Positions 24,898-33,513 of a DNA stretch of 64,000 nucleotides are shown piece by piece; positions within the stretch are counted from its first letter, which is position 1, and each line of letters starts with the position of its first letter. Both the position numbers and the translations under genes were made by a program. Source of the DNA: Micromonospora alfalfae. Its GTDB lineage: Bacteria; Actinomycetota; Actinomycetes; Mycobacteriales; Micromonosporaceae. The stretch is from the NCBI RefSeq assembly GCF_022230925.1, contig NZ_JAKKFH010000011.1, positions 248,001 to 312,000 of the forward strand, given 5' to 3'. A model generated the notes under the pieces. It was not told the DNA's origin, ran no database searches, and saw nothing but the letters and a program-made list of their open reading frames with translations.

Positions 24898-26529
24898 TTA
24901 AGCGCCGGCCGCCGCCCGGGCTGCCTCCGGGCTGGGAGCGGCAAGGGCCGCCTCGGCGATCTGGCGGCACTCGGCCAGGGTGTGCGCGGCCAGGGACTCG
25001 CGCACCGCCGGGATGCTGCGGGGTGCCATGGACAGGCTGGTGATGCCGAGGCCTGCCAGCACCAGCGCGAAGGCGGGATCCGCTGCGGACTCTCCACACA
25101 CACCGACCGGCTTGCCCGCCTCGACGCCGGCTGCCGCGCAGGAGGCGAGGAGCGCGATCAACGCGGGCTGCCACGGGTCGAGCAGGTCAGCGAGGTCACC
25201 GCACATGCGGTCGGCGGCGAACGTGTACTGGCTGAGGTCGTTGGTGCCGACGCTGAGGAAGTCGACATGGCGCAGCACCTGGCCGGCGCGCAGGGCCGCG
25301 GCCGGCACCTCGATCATCACGCCGGCCATCGGCAGGCCGTGCTCACCACAGGACCCGGCGAACGATGCCGCCTCCGCCGCAGTGGCGACCATCGGCGCCA
25401 TCACCCACACGTCGGCGTCCGTCGCAGCGGCCGCCGCCGCGATCGCCGCCAACTGCGTACTCAGCACGGACGGTGTCTGCCGTGCGACCCGCAGACCGCG
25501 GATGCCCAGCGCGGGATTGGGTTCAGCGGCCAGACGCAGGAACGGCAGTGGCTTGTCGGCACCGGCGTCGAGGGTGCGCACGACGACCTTGCGGCCGGGC
25601 AGCGCGGCGAAGACGTCGCGGTACGCGGCGACCTGTTCTTCGTACGGCGGCGGGTCGCTGCGGTCGAGGTAGAGCAGCTCGGTGCGGAACAGGCCGACGC
25701 CTTCCACCTCGCCGGTGAGGTCGCGGGCGGAGCCGATGTTGGCCAGTAGCGCGACGGGATGGCCGTCGGCGGTCCGCCCGGGGCCTTGGGAGCGGGTGCG
25801 GCGTTCGATCTCCGCGAGCCGGTCCGCGTTGACAGTGGTCACCGTGTCGGCGGAGACGCCGGCCACCACGACGCCGCTCGCGCCGTCGAGACTGGCCAGC
25901 GCGCCGTCGGCCACGTCCAGGATGCCCGCGCAGCGGACCACGGCCGGGATTCCGAGTGTCCGGGCCAGGATCGCGGTGTGGCTGGTCGGTCCGCCCTCGG
26001 CGGTGACCAGGCCCAGCACCAGACCCGGTTCGAGGCCGGCGGTGTCGGCGGGCGCCAGGTCGCGGGCGATGAGCAGGTACGGATGGCCGGGGTCCGGCAC
26101 GCCCGGCATCGGCTGTCCCAGGCACGCCGCGACGAGGCGGTCCCGCAGGTCGTCGAGGTCGCTGACCCGCTCGGCGAGGTACCCGCCTGCGGCTTCGAAG
26201 GCGGCCCGGTGCCCGGCGAGCACGTCGGTGAGCGCGTGCGGCGCGTCGGCACCGCCGTCGATGGCGATGTCAGCGGCGTCGATGAGCGTCTCGTCCTGCG
26301 CCATCATGACCTGCGCGCGCAGGACCTCGGCGGCGGTCTTTTCCAGGACGGTGTCGGCGCGACGGGTCAGGTCGGCGGCGACGGCGACGACAGCGGCCCG
26401 GACGGTCGCCTTCTCGGCTTCGGGATCAACGTTCTCCGCCAACGGCGGCACTGTCGGAGGCGGGGCCAGCCGGTAGACCGGCCCCGCCGCACCACCGGGG
26501 CTGGCCCCGATCCCCCGCAGTTCACGCAT
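24898..26529 (-). CDS. ptsI: PTS Enzyme I (phosphoenolpyruvate-protein phosphotransferase)
   Basis: A 543-residue cytosolic enzyme that takes phosphate from PEP and passes it to HPr. The phospho-histidine is His184 in GGPTSHTAILARTLGIPAVV. The PEP-binding barrel is seen in EGVGLFRTELLYLDR, NPALGIRGLRVARQ, MAPMVATAAEA, FLSVGTNDLSQYTFAADR and the active-site Cys in GVCGESAADP. It begins inside the end of the HPr gene (8-base overlap) at ATG 26529 and closes the PTS operon. Slightly short against the usual 560-575 residues because of a trimmed linker. Confidence 0.95.
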   Translation of the reverse strand: MRELRGIGASPGGAAGPVYRLAPPPTVPPLAENVDPEAEKATVRAAVVAVAADLTRRADTVLEKTAAEVLRAQVMMAQDETLIDAADIAIDGGADAPHALTDVLAGHRAAFEAAGGYLAERVSDLDDLRDRLVAACLGQPMPGVPDPGHPYLLIARDLAPADTAGLEPGLVLGLVTAEGGPTSHTAILARTLGIPAVVRCAGILDVADGALASLDGASGVVVAGVSADTVTTVNADRLAEIERRTRSQGPGRTADGHPVALLANIGSARDLTGEVEGVGLFRTELLYLDRSDPPPYEEQVAAYRDVFAALPGRKVVVRTLDAGADKPLPFLRLAAEPNPALGIRGLRVARQTPSVLSTQLAAIAAAAAATDADVWVMAPMVATAAEAASFAGSCGEHGLPMAGVMIEVPAAALRAGQVLRHVDFLSVGTNDLSQYTFAADRMCGDLADLLDPWQPALIALLASCAAAGVEAGKPVGVCGESAADPAFALVLAGLGITSLSMAPRSIPAVRESLAAHTLAECRQIAEAALAAPSPEAARAAAGA

Positions 26530-26797
26530 CGACGGCGTCCAGGTCACGTTCGAGGAGGTCGGCCAGGATGTCGACGGCGGCCTGCGCATCGTCGCCGTCG
26601 GCCTCCAGTGTGACCTCGGTGCCCTTCTTGGCGCCGAGCGACAACACACCGAGCATGCTGCGGGCCGGCACGGGTTTCTTGTCGCTGGTGCGGATGGTGA
26701 CCAGCACCGGCTGCTTCGCCGCCTCGGCGACGAACAGCGCCGCCGGGCGGGCGTGCAGCCCGCTGGCGGAGCCGACGAGGACTGTTCTGGTGGGCAA
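26522..26797 (-). CDS. ptsH: PTS phosphocarrier HPr
   Basis: A 91-residue carrier with the phospho-site His15 in GLHARPA and the regulatory-site region ARSMLGVLSLGAK (Ser47). It shuttles phosphate from Enzyme I to EIIA. It begins at a TTG codon; AGGAGG lies five bases upstream. It sits in the same operon as its sugar-specific EII genes rather than at a separate general-PTS locus. Confidence 0.93.
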   Translation of the reverse strand: MPTRTVLVGSASGLHARPAALFVAEAAKQPVLVTIRTSDKKPVPARSMLGVLSLGAKKGTEVTLEADGDDAQAAVDILADLLERDLDAVDA

Positions 26798-26806
26798 CGG
26801 ATCCTC

Positions 26807-27847
26807 CTACGGTTCGATCGTCACCTTGATCGCTTCGCCGCGCGCCACGATGCCGAAGGCGTCGAGGGTGCGGTCGAGCGGCAGACGGTGGGTGATGAGG
26901 TCGGCGACCGGCACGGAGCCGTTGGCGATGAGTCGCAGCGCTTCCTTGTTGTCCTCCGGGCTGGAGCCGTTGGCACCGACGATGGTCAGTTCGCGGTAGT
27001 GCACGAGGTTGGAGTCCAGCGAGATGACCGGCTTGTCCTTCGGCAGGCCGCCGAAGAAGCTGATCCGGCCCTGCCGCGCGGTCATCTGCACCGCCTGCTC
27101 CTGGGCGGCGCCGGCGGCCGTGGCGGTGATGACGACGTCGGCGCCCCGGCCCTCGGTGAGCTTGAGGACCGCGTCGACGACGTCGGTCTCGGCGCCGCAG
27201 ATCGCCGCGTCCGGCTGCACCAGGTTGGCGGCCAGGTCGAGGCGTTCGCGGTTGAGGTCGACGAGGAACACCCGGGCCGCGCCGCGCGAGCGGGCCAGGC
27301 GGACGTGCAGGCAGCCGATCGGCCCGGAGCCCACCACCACCACGTCGTCGCCCTCGCCCACACCGGCGAGGTTCTGGCCGTTGAGGACGCAGGCGAGGGG
27401 CTCGGCGACGGACGCCTCGGCGAAGCTGAGTCCCTCGGGGATCCGGTTGAGCCCATCGACGGCGAGGACGTTGTGCGGCACGACAGCGTATTCGGCGAAC
27501 CCGCCGTCGAAGTGGTAGCCCATCGACACCTGGTTGGGGCACACCGTCATCCGGCCACGCCGGCACTCGGCGCAGGTACCGCACGGGATGGCGGCGATGA
27601 CCTGGACCCGGTCCCCCGGCCGCCAGCCCGTGACGTCGGCACCGACTTCGGTGATCTCGCCGGCGATCTCGTGGCCCATGACGCGCGGCGGGGCGATGTG
27701 GTGGTGGCCGAAGCGGGAGATCTTCACGTCGGTGCCGCAGGTGGAGCATGCGCGGACGCGGATCTTCACGTCGGTGGGCCCCGGCGTGGGCTCGGACGCG
27801 TCCTCGATGCGGACGTCACCGGGTGCGTGGAATCGGACGACCTTCAC
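26807..27847 (-). CDS. Zinc-dependent MDR dehydrogenase (polyol or polyol-phosphate type)
   Basis: A 346-residue medium-chain dehydrogenase. Catalytic zinc ligands are the Cys in ACSTCGTD and the His-Glu in VMGHEIAGEI. The structural zinc lobe CGTCAECRRGRMTVC has four Cys. The Rossmann motif is VVVGSGPIGCLHVRLA. It belongs with sorbitol/galactitol-phosphate/arabitol-phosphate dehydrogenase-like enzymes. The GTG start overlaps the EIIA stop (GTGA). In a PTS operon with a PfkB kinase, it most likely oxidises the imported polyol phosphate to a ketose phosphate; the exact polyol is inference. Confidence 0.85.
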   Translation of the reverse strand: MKVVRFHAPGDVRIEDASEPTPGPTDVKIRVRACSTCGTDVKISRFGHHHIAPPRVMGHEIAGEITEVGADVTGWRPGDRVQVIAAIPCGTCAECRRGRMTVCPNQVSMGYHFDGGFAEYAVVPHNVLAVDGLNRIPEGLSFAEASVAEPLACVLNGQNLAGVGEGDDVVVVGSGPIGCLHVRLARSRGAARVFLVDLNRERLDLAANLVQPDAAICGAETDVVDAVLKLTEGRGADVVITATAAGAAQEQAVQMTARQGRISFFGGLPKDKPVISLDSNLVHYRELTIVGANGSSPEDNKEALRLIANGSVPVADLITHRLPLDRTLDAFGIVARGEAIKVTIEP

Positions 27848-28278
27848 GAGGGCTTCCCTTCGAGGATAGTGATCACGTCATCGGCGCTCGTCGACTCTCG
27901 TAGCCGCTGCGCCTGCGCCGGGTCCATCAGCACCGAGGCGAGCTGGGCGAGGATGTCCACGTGCCCGTCGCCGGCTGCGGCGATGGCCACGCAGACCCGC
28001 ACGTCGAAGCCGTCCCAGTCGACGCCGTCGGGGAAGCGCAGCACCGCGAGGGCGTCGCGCTGGACCGATTCCTTGCTGCTCAGGGTGCCGTGCGGGATGG
28101 CGACGCCCTCGCCGATGTAGGTGGAGACGCTCTGCTCGCGGGCGAGCATCGCGTCCACGTACGCCGGGGCGACCGCGCCGACCTCGACGAGTACCGCGCC
28201 GCAGCGGCGGATCGCCTCGTCCCGCGATCGGGCCCGCTCGTCGAGCCGGATCGCGTCACGGGCCAGCAGCTCAGCCAC
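27844..28278 (-). CDS. PTS EIIA, mannitol/fructose type
   Basis: A 144-residue EIIA domain protein. The phospho-site is His63 in YIGEGVAIPHGT, and helix motifs DAMLAREQSVSTYIG and DILAQLASVLMDP match the MtlF/FruA EIIA fold. It receives phosphate from HPr and passes it to EIIB. The GTG start lies within the last eight bases of the EIIB gene. Confidence 0.9.
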   Translation of the reverse strand: MAELLARDAIRLDERARSRDEAIRRCGAVLVEVGAVAPAYVDAMLAREQSVSTYIGEGVAIPHGTLSSKESVQRDALAVLRFPDGVDWDGFDVRVCVAIAAAGDGHVDILAQLASVLMDPAQAQRLRESTSADDVITILEGKPS

Positions 28279-28579
28279 TCAGCTCACCACCGCGCTGCAC
28301 CGCGTTCACGACCCTGGTGACGGCAGGGTCGCCGATGAACACCTGGATCGGCACGATCACCGTGTCGGGTGCGCTGACCCTGGCCCGCGCGGCGAGACCC
28401 TGGTGGCAGATGACCACGTCCGCGTCCGTCGGGATCGAGTTGACCGGCGTGTGCTCGACGGTCACGGCGTTCTTTGACAGTTGCCGCCGGAGTTGGCTGG
28501 CCAGCATCACGCTGCTGCCCATGCCGGCGTCGCAGGCGACGACGACTTTCCTGATCTCGGTGCCGTTGATTGTGGGCAT
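28271..28579 (-). CDS. PTS EIIB, mannitol type
   Basis: A 102-residue EIIB protein. Phosphocysteine Cys16 sits in the P-loop-like motif VVVACDAGMGSSVML, typical of mannitol EIIB. It transfers phosphate to the sugar bound by EIIC. AGGAGG lies nine bases before the ATG at 28579; the longer upstream frame is shadow. Confidence 0.9.
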   Translation of the reverse strand: MPTINGTEIRKVVVACDAGMGSSVMLASQLRRQLSKNAVTVEHTPVNSIPTDADVVICHQGLAARARVSAPDTVIVPIQVFIGDPAVTRVVNAVQRGGELSG

Positions 28580-28583
28580 CTGT

Positions 28584-29744
28584 TCAGACCTCCTGCTTCG
28601 CCGACTTGTCGAGGGTCTCGTCGGGCTCGACAGCCCCCTCTTGCTCTGGGCGGACAGCCGTCTCCTCGTCAGGGCCGACAGCGTCCGCGGCGGGCTCGCC
28701 GCGCCCGAAGCCGAGCAGGGCCGAGGCGACCGCGAAGGTGACCGCGGCGGCGACCACGACGCCGAGAATGACTCCGAAGTGGCCGCCCTTGGGGGTGACC
28801 GCGAGGTAGGCGAAGATGCTGCCCGGCGAGGGGGTGGCGACCAGGCCCGCACCGGTGATCACGAAGGTGCCGACGCCGGCCGCGCCCCCGGCGATCATGG
28901 CGAGGATCAGCTTCGGCTTCATCAGCACGTACGGGAAGTAGATCTCGTGAATGCCGCCGAGGAACTGCACGATGATCGCGGCTGGGGCGCTGGGGCGCAG
29001 CGCGCGGGGGCCGAAGACCATGAAGGCGAGCAGCAGACCGAGGCCGGGACCGGGGTTCGACTCGATCATGAACAGGATCGACTTGCCCTTGTCGGCCGCC
29101 TCGGCGATGCCCAGCGGGCCGAACACGCCGTGGTTGATGGCGTTGTTGAGGAAGAGCACCTTGGCGGGTTCGACGAGCACCGAGGTCAGCGGCAGCAGGT
29201 CCTTGCCGACGAGCCAGTCGACGCCCGCGCCGGCCTGCTTGGTGAGCCACTCGACCACCGGGCCGATGCCGTAGACGCCTCCGATGGCCATCGCGGCGCC
29301 GATGATGCCGGCGCTGAAGTTGTCGACCAGCATCTCGAAGCCGGGACGGATCTTGTTTTCGACCAGGCCGTCGAAGAGCTTGAGGACATAGGCCGTGAGC
29401 GGGCCGATGATCATCGCGCCGAGGATCATCGGCACGTCCGCGCCGACGACGAGGCCCATTGTCGCTACCGCGCCCACGACGGCGCCGCGTTGGCCGTGGA
29501 CCAGCCGGCCGCCGGTGTAGCCGATGAGCACCGGTAGCAGGATGCTGATCATCGGGCCGACCAGTTCGGCCAGTGTCGCGTTGGGGATCCAGCCGGTCGG
29601 GATGAACAGTGCGGTGATCAGGCCCCAGGCGATGAACGCGCCGATGTTGGGCATGACCATCGCGGCCAGGTAGCCGCCGAGGCGTTGCACAGTGGCTCTG
29701 AGGCCCTGGCCCTTCACCTCTGGTGTGTAGGAAGAGGAGGTCAC
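28584..29744 (-). CDS. PTS EIIC, mannitol-type permease
   Basis: A 386-residue membrane transporter of the glucose-superfamily mannitol group. Family motifs are [19 protein letters not shown] near the N-terminus, [15 protein letters not shown] in the middle and [17 protein letters not shown] (substrate-binding His-Glu). The last 50 residues are a charged tail without EIIB/EIIA domains, which are encoded separately. GTG start with AAGGAG eight bases upstream. The family transports mannitol and other polyols, so the substrate is a hexitol- or pentitol-like sugar. Confidence 0.9.
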   Translation of the reverse strand: MTSSSYTPEVKGQGLRATVQRLGGYLAAMVMPNIGAFIAWGLITALFIPTGWIPNATLAELVGPMISILLPVLIGYTGGRLVHGQRGAVVGAVATMGLVVGADVPMILGAMIIGPLTAYVLKLFDGLVENKIRPGFEMLVDNFSAGIIGAAMAIGGVYGIGPVVEWLTKQAGAGVDWLVGKDLLPLTSVLVEPAKVLFLNNAINHGVFGPLGIAEAADKGKSILFMIESNPGPGLGLLLAFMVFGPRALRPSAPAAIIVQFLGGIHEIYFPYVLMKPKLILAMIAGGAAGVGTFVITGAGLVATPSPGSIFAYLAVTPKGGHFGVILGVVVAAAVTFAVASALLGFGRGEPAADAVGPDEETAVRPEQEGAVEPDETLDKSAKQEV

Positions 29745-29803
29745 GGGGGTATCTCCTTCATCGAGGGGCGGTCCAGACGGCCGCGGGGGAAAAGCTCGTC
29801 CGG

Positions 29804-30712
29804 CTAGGGGTGGATGGTGACGTCGTGGCGGAACAGGTCCGCCGGGCCGGGCATCCGGCTGCCGGGCAGGCTCACCGCGGCGGCGCCCCAGGCCAGGCCC
29901 TCGGCGAGGGCGGCGGCACCCTGCGCGCCCGCGGCGAGGAACCCGGCGAGCAGCGCATCGCCGGCACCGACGGTGCTACGGGGCCGGGCCACCGGACAGG
30001 TGCCGGTGCGCACTCCTTCGGCGTCGACCAGGACAGCGCCGTCGGCGCCGAGGCTGGCCACGACGGTGCCGGCTCCCCAGGCCCGCAGGCACTGAGCGGC
30101 ATCGACCACATCGGCGAGGTCCTTCAGCGGGGCGCCGACCACGTCGGCCAGTTCGTCGCGGTTGGGCTTGAGCACTGTCGCCCCGGCCAGGGCGGCCTCG
30201 CGCAGGGCGGGACCGCTGGTATCGACGGCGACCCTGACGTCGGCAGCACGCAACTTCCGGCACAACTGGGCGTAGGCGTCGGCGGGCAGGCCGGGCGGGA
30301 CGCTGCCGCACAGCACGACCCAGTCGGCACCGCTGGCACGGGCGAGCACACTGTCGGCCACCTCGTCGAACTCGGCACGGCCCATTGTCGGACCAGGCTC
30401 GTTGATCTTGGTGACGGTGCCGTCGGGCTCGGCCAGGGTGATGTTGGAACGGGTCCGTCCGGAGATCGACACGGCCAGGACCTCCACACCCTCCGCCTCA
30501 AGGAGGCGGATGAGCTGGTTGCCCTCGTCACCGCCGGAGGGCACCACCGCTACCGACGGCACCCCGTTGGCCAGCAGGGCACGGGATACGTTGACGCCCT
30601 TGCCGCCGGGGTCGAGGTGCGCGGTGGCAGCACGGATGACCTCGCCCCGGATGAGTGAATCGACCTCCACGGCCCGGTCGAGGCTGGGGTTGAGGGTGAC
30701 GGTGACGATCAT
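29804..30712 (-). CDS. PfkB-family sugar-phosphate kinase (1-phosphofructokinase/tagatose-6-phosphate kinase)
   Basis: A 302-residue kinase. It starts [20 protein letters not shown], characteristic of the FruK/LacC branch, with the sugar-binding [17 protein letters not shown] and catalytic-base region [15 protein letters not shown] holds the catalytic Asp. It phosphorylates a ketose phosphate at the free primary hydroxyl to give a bisphosphate for aldolase. The ATG lies 13 bases after the regulator's stop. With an adjacent zinc dehydrogenase, tagatose-6-phosphate or fructose-1-phosphate are both possible substrates. Confidence 0.85.
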   Translation of the reverse strand: MIVTVTLNPSLDRAVEVDSLIRGEVIRAATAHLDPGGKGVNVSRALLANGVPSVAVVPSGGDEGNQLIRLLEAEGVEVLAVSISGRTRSNITLAEPDGTVTKINEPGPTMGRAEFDEVADSVLARASGADWVVLCGSVPPGLPADAYAQLCRKLRAADVRVAVDTSGPALREAALAGATVLKPNRDELADVVGAPLKDLADVVDAAQCLRAWGAGTVVASLGADGAVLVDAEGVRTGTCPVARPRSTVGAGDALLAGFLAAGAQGAAALAEGLAWGAAAVSLPGSRMPGPADLFRHDVTIHP

Positions 30713-30725
30713 GCCCGGACCGCTC

Positions 30726-31487
30726 TCATGCGCGTACCGCCCGGACGCCTGCCGACTCCAGGTCACCGACCAGGTCGGGATCGGCACGGCTGTCGGTGAT
30801 GAGCAGGTCGACGTCCAGCAACTCAGCGAAGCGGGCCAGATAGTCGTTGCCGAGCTTGGTGTGGTCGGCGACCACCACAGTGCGACGGGCCGCACGGACC
30901 ATCGCCCGCTTCACCGCCGCTTCGGACGGGTCCGGCGTGGTCAGCCCACGCTCGACCGAGATGCCGTTGGTCCCGATGAATGCGACGTCGACGTAGAGGT
31001 CCGCCAACGGCGACAGCGCCCAGTCGTCGACGGTCGCCAGGGTCTTGCCGCGGACCCGTCCACCCAGCAGCAGAACGTTGAGGTTGGCACAGGTACCGAG
31101 GGTCGTGGCGATGACCGGCGAGTTGACCACGACGGTCAGCTCCCGGTCGACCGGCAGCAGCTGCGCCAGCCGGGCGGTCGTGGTGCCGGCGTCGAGGATG
31201 ATCGCGCCCTCCTCCGGCACCTCGTTCAAGGCGAGTTTGGCGATGCGCTCCTTCTCCTCGATGAGCACCGCGTCACGTGCCGCCAGCGCGGGCTCGAACC
31301 CGAGCCGTTCGACCGGAATCGCTCCACCGTGGACCCTGCGCAGCACCCCGGCTCGCTCCAGGATGGTGAGATCGCGGCGGATCGTCTCGGACGTCACGTT
31401 GAGCCCATCGGCCAGGCCAGCCACCTCGACGCGGCCCACGTCCCGGGCGATGCGGAGGATCTCCTGCTGCCGCTCCTCGGCGTACAT
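30726..31487 (-). CDS. DeoR/GlpR-family regulator of the PTS operon
   Basis: A 253-residue repressor. The N-terminal helix-turn-helix reads ERQQEILRIARDVGRVEVAG, LNVTSETIRRDLTILERAGVL then RRVHGGAIP, the DeoR signature. The C-terminal sugar-phosphate-binding domain shows ILDAGTTTARLAQLLP and FIGTNGISVERGLTTPDP. It is the first gene of the operon, so it probably controls its own operon, with a phosphorylated sugar as inducer. A/T-rich repeats of AAAC type directly upstream look like its operator. Confidence 0.9.
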   Translation of the reverse strand: MYAEERQQEILRIARDVGRVEVAGLADGLNVTSETIRRDLTILERAGVLRRVHGGAIPVERLGFEPALAARDAVLIEEKERIAKLALNEVPEEGAIILDAGTTTARLAQLLPVDRELTVVVNSPVIATTLGTCANLNVLLLGGRVRGKTLATVDDWALSPLADLYVDVAFIGTNGISVERGLTTPDPSEAAVKRAMVRAARRTVVVADHTKLGNDYLARFAELLDVDLLITDSRADPDLVGDLESAGVRAVRA

Positions 31488-31501
31488 GTTGTTTCACCGC
31501 C

Positions 31502-31529
31502 GTTTCGTTTTGCTTGTGCTTTGTTTACG
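31502..31529 (-). promoter_or_regulatory. Probable DeoR-type operator upstream of the PTS operon
   Basis: Within an otherwise GC-rich area this 28-base stretch carries, on the reverse strand, iterated AAAC/AAAG/CAAG/AAAC blocks spaced about 5-6 bases (e.g. AAACAAAGCACAAG). Such repeats are typical of DeoR/FruR-family sites. It starts about 15 bases before the regulator's ATG. Confidence 0.5.
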
Positions 31530-31674
31530 CCCGGTTGCAGGGGAAGTCAAGAGAGTGACCACAGAAAACCACACCGGGCGTTCGCAGCACGCGCGGAACA
31601 TCGGCGAAGCGGCTCACCACCGCCCAACCCCGCTGCCGCTTCGACACCGTCGTCACCGTCGAGAGCGGACGGAC

Positions 31675-31702
31675 GGCCGGCAACACGCCACCTTTGCCGG
31701 CC
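31675..31702. terminator. Hairpin 1 (9-bp stem)
   Basis: GGCCGGCAA (31675-31683) and TTGCCGGCC (31694-31702) are perfect arms with a 10-base loop. It may be a terminator for the small membrane-protein gene, but it lies about 190 bases past that stop. Confidence 0.4.
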
Positions 31703-31757
31703 GGCGTCGGATCGGCCGACGCGCTGCGCCAACTCGAACTCCCGCGCAGCCTCGGTG

Positions 31758-31805
31758 CGAAGCCCGCCGCACGGCGTGCCGGTGCACGTCTTGCGGCGGG
31801 CTTCG
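31758..31805. repeat. Hairpin 2: 14-bp inverted repeat
   Basis: CGAAGCCCGCCGCA (31758-31771) and TGCGGCGGGCTTCG (31792-31805) are perfect arms around a 20-base loop, 87 bases past the stop of the gene at 31892. It could be that gene's terminator or an extragenic repeat element. Confidence 0.6.
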
Positions 31806-31891
31806 AGAAGACCGCTCCACCGTCGCGCCCTGAACGACCACCTGCGCGAGGTGGCGACGGTGATCGAGCGCGACAGATGGGGTTTGTGTCC

Positions 31892-32122
31892 CTACGACTC
31901 TCGCCCCCGGTTACGGCGGTGGTGGACGATCAGCGCGACCGCGCAGAGCAGCGCCACCAGGCCGAACCCGGAGCTGATCCACTGGTTGTCCGCCGCTGTC
32001 GACAGCACCACGTTCGCCGCCGCGCTGACGAAGAGCACCAACCACAGCAGCGGGCGCAGCAGGCCGCCCGGCCTTTTCGGTGCGGCGACCGGGGCCTCGG
32101 TGATGCGGTACGGATCGGTCAT
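31892..32122 (-). CDS. Small two-helix membrane protein
   Basis: A 76-residue protein I cannot assign to a family. After a polar N-terminus (MTDPYRITEAPVAAPKRPGG) come two hydrophobic helices (LLRPLLWLVLFVSAAANVVL and SSGFGLVALLCAVALIVHH) and a basic tail RRNRGRES. GGAGG five bases before the ATG supports translation. It is divergent from the sensor kinase gene, and a palindrome shared with the exporter promoter region lies between them, so it may belong to that two-component regulon. Confidence 0.7.
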   Translation of the reverse strand: MTDPYRITEAPVAAPKRPGGLLRPLLWLVLFVSAAANVVLSTAADNQWISSGFGLVALLCAVALIVHHRRNRGRES

Positions 32123-32209
32123 GACTGCCTCCTTCGGCGAACGTTCCTCAACGCCGTCAACGCTAGGTAGGCGGCGCGGCCGGGACGATCCCGCCAGCTC
32201 GACGACAGT

Positions 32210-32227
32210 GGTACAGCAGGCTGTACC
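32210..32227. promoter_or_regulatory. Palindromic operator, copy 1
   Basis: GGTACAGC-AG-GCTGTACC, a perfect 8-bp inverted repeat with a 2-base centre, lies between the small membrane-protein gene and the divergent sensor kinase gene. A near-identical copy lies at 34153-34170. NarL-type response regulators bind such short palindromes. Confidence 0.6.
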
Positions 32228-32289
32228 TTCCGCGCCGACGTCGTCGGGTGCGGCCTGCGGTGGCCTATGTTGGCGGAGGAGGTGGGTCG

Positions 32290-33513
32290 ATGGCGTACGT
32301 GCGGGGCCGGGTTCGCGCCTCGGTCAACGCCCTGGAGCACCTCGTCGGAGGGCTGGGCACCGCCACGCTGGCGCTGGGCGCGCTGCTCTGGGCGGCGATC
32401 GTCGCGGTGGCCTGCCTGGGCGGGGTGGGGCTGCTGGCGGCGCCCGGTGCGTTGCGGGCGGTGCGGTCGGTGGCCGACCGCGAGCGGGCCCGGCTGTCCC
32501 GCTGGGGCGACTCGATCCCCACCCCCGGTCCGGTGCCGGACGGGTTGCGGACGGCTGTGCACGATCCCTTCGTGCGCCGGGAGCTCGGCTGGGTCGGGCT
32601 GTGCTCGCTCATCGGCCTGGTGACCGGGCTGGTCGGCGTCGCGCTGCCGCTCTACGCGGTGCAGGACGCCACCTTCCCGCTGTGGTACCGGCTGGTCCCC
32701 CCCGACGCCGCGCCGGGGATCGTCTGGTGGCGCATCGACGGCCTGTCCGACGCGCTCTGGGTCGGCCTGCTCGGGGTGGGCTGGCTGGCGGCCGCGATCT
32801 GGTTCAGCCCGGTACTGGCCCGTCTCCAGGCCTGGCCGGGCCGGTGGCTGCTGCCTCCGCCGCCGGGTGTCGACCTGTCGATGCGGGTAGCCGAGCTGAC
32901 CGCCACCCGCGCTGCCGCGCTGGACGCCCACGCTGTCGAACTACGCCGGATCGAGAGGTCGCTGCACGACGGCACCCAGAACCGGTTGGTCGCGGTCAAC
33001 GTGTTGCTGGGCGCCGCAAGGCGGGCCGTGCGCCGCAATCCGGACCGCGCCGACGAGATCCTCGGGCAGGCGCAGGACGCCGCGGAACAGGCACTCGGCG
33101 AGCTGCGTACGGTGGTGCGCGGGATCCTGCCGCCGGTGCTGGACGACCGGGGTCTCGCCGGCGCGCTGGCGGGCCTGGCCGGCAGCTGCGCGGTGCCCTG
33201 CCGACTGGAGGTGGACGTGGCGGTGCGGTGCGCTGCCTCGGTCGAGGCCACCGCGTACTTCGTGGTGGCCGAGGCGCTGACCAACGTCGTCCGGCACAGC
33301 GGTGCGAGCCAGGTGGACGTGGTAGTGCGCCGCGAGCGCGGCCGGCTGCTGGTGAGCATCGAGGACGACGGGCACGGCGACGCGGACGAGACACGTGGCT
33401 CAGGGCTCACCGGTATCCGCCGGCGGGTCGAGGCGTACGACGGCCGGATGACGCTGACGAGCCCACCGGGAGGGCCGACGAGAATGGACGTGGAGCTGCC
33501 ATGCGGATCGTGA
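32290..33513 (+). CDS. Sensor histidine kinase (NarL/DesK type)
   Basis: A 407-residue membrane kinase. Two N-terminal hydrophobic regions (about residues 23-50 and 103-122) and a third near 158-180 form the sensor part. The HisKA_3 dimerisation helix carries phospho-site His226 in RIERSLHDGTQNRLVAVNVL, and the ATPase domain shows VVAEALTNVVRHSGAS (N box) and IEDDGHGDAD with GSGLTGIRRRVEAYDGRM (G boxes). GGAGG lies upstream of the ATG. It overlaps the response regulator gene by 13 bases. The stimulus is unknown; the downstream exporter suggests envelope or peptide stress. Confidence 0.9.
   Translation: MAYVRGRVRASVNALEHLVGGLGTATLALGALLWAAIVAVACLGGVGLLAAPGALRAVRSVADRERARLSRWGDSIPTPGPVPDGLRTAVHDPFVRRELGWVGLCSLIGLVTGLVGVALPLYAVQDATFPLWYRLVPPDAAPGIVWWRIDGLSDALWVGLLGVGWLAAAIWFSPVLARLQAWPGRWLLPPPPGVDLSMRVAELTATRAAALDAHAVELRRIERSLHDGTQNRLVAVNVLLGAARRAVRRNPDRADEILGQAQDAAEQALGELRTVVRGILPPVLDDRGLAGALAGLAGSCAVPCRLEVDVAVRCAASVEATAYFVVAEALTNVVRHSGASQVDVVVRRERGRLLVSIEDDGHGDADETRGSGLTGIRRRVEAYDGRMTLTSPPGGPTRMDVELPCGS

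Larger units (their letters stand above)
31530..31891. other. Non-coding stretch with two long inverted repeats
   Basis: No supported gene. It lies between the upstream end of the PTS operon and the 3' end of the small membrane-protein gene. The two hairpins listed separately are its only visible content. Confidence 0.5.
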
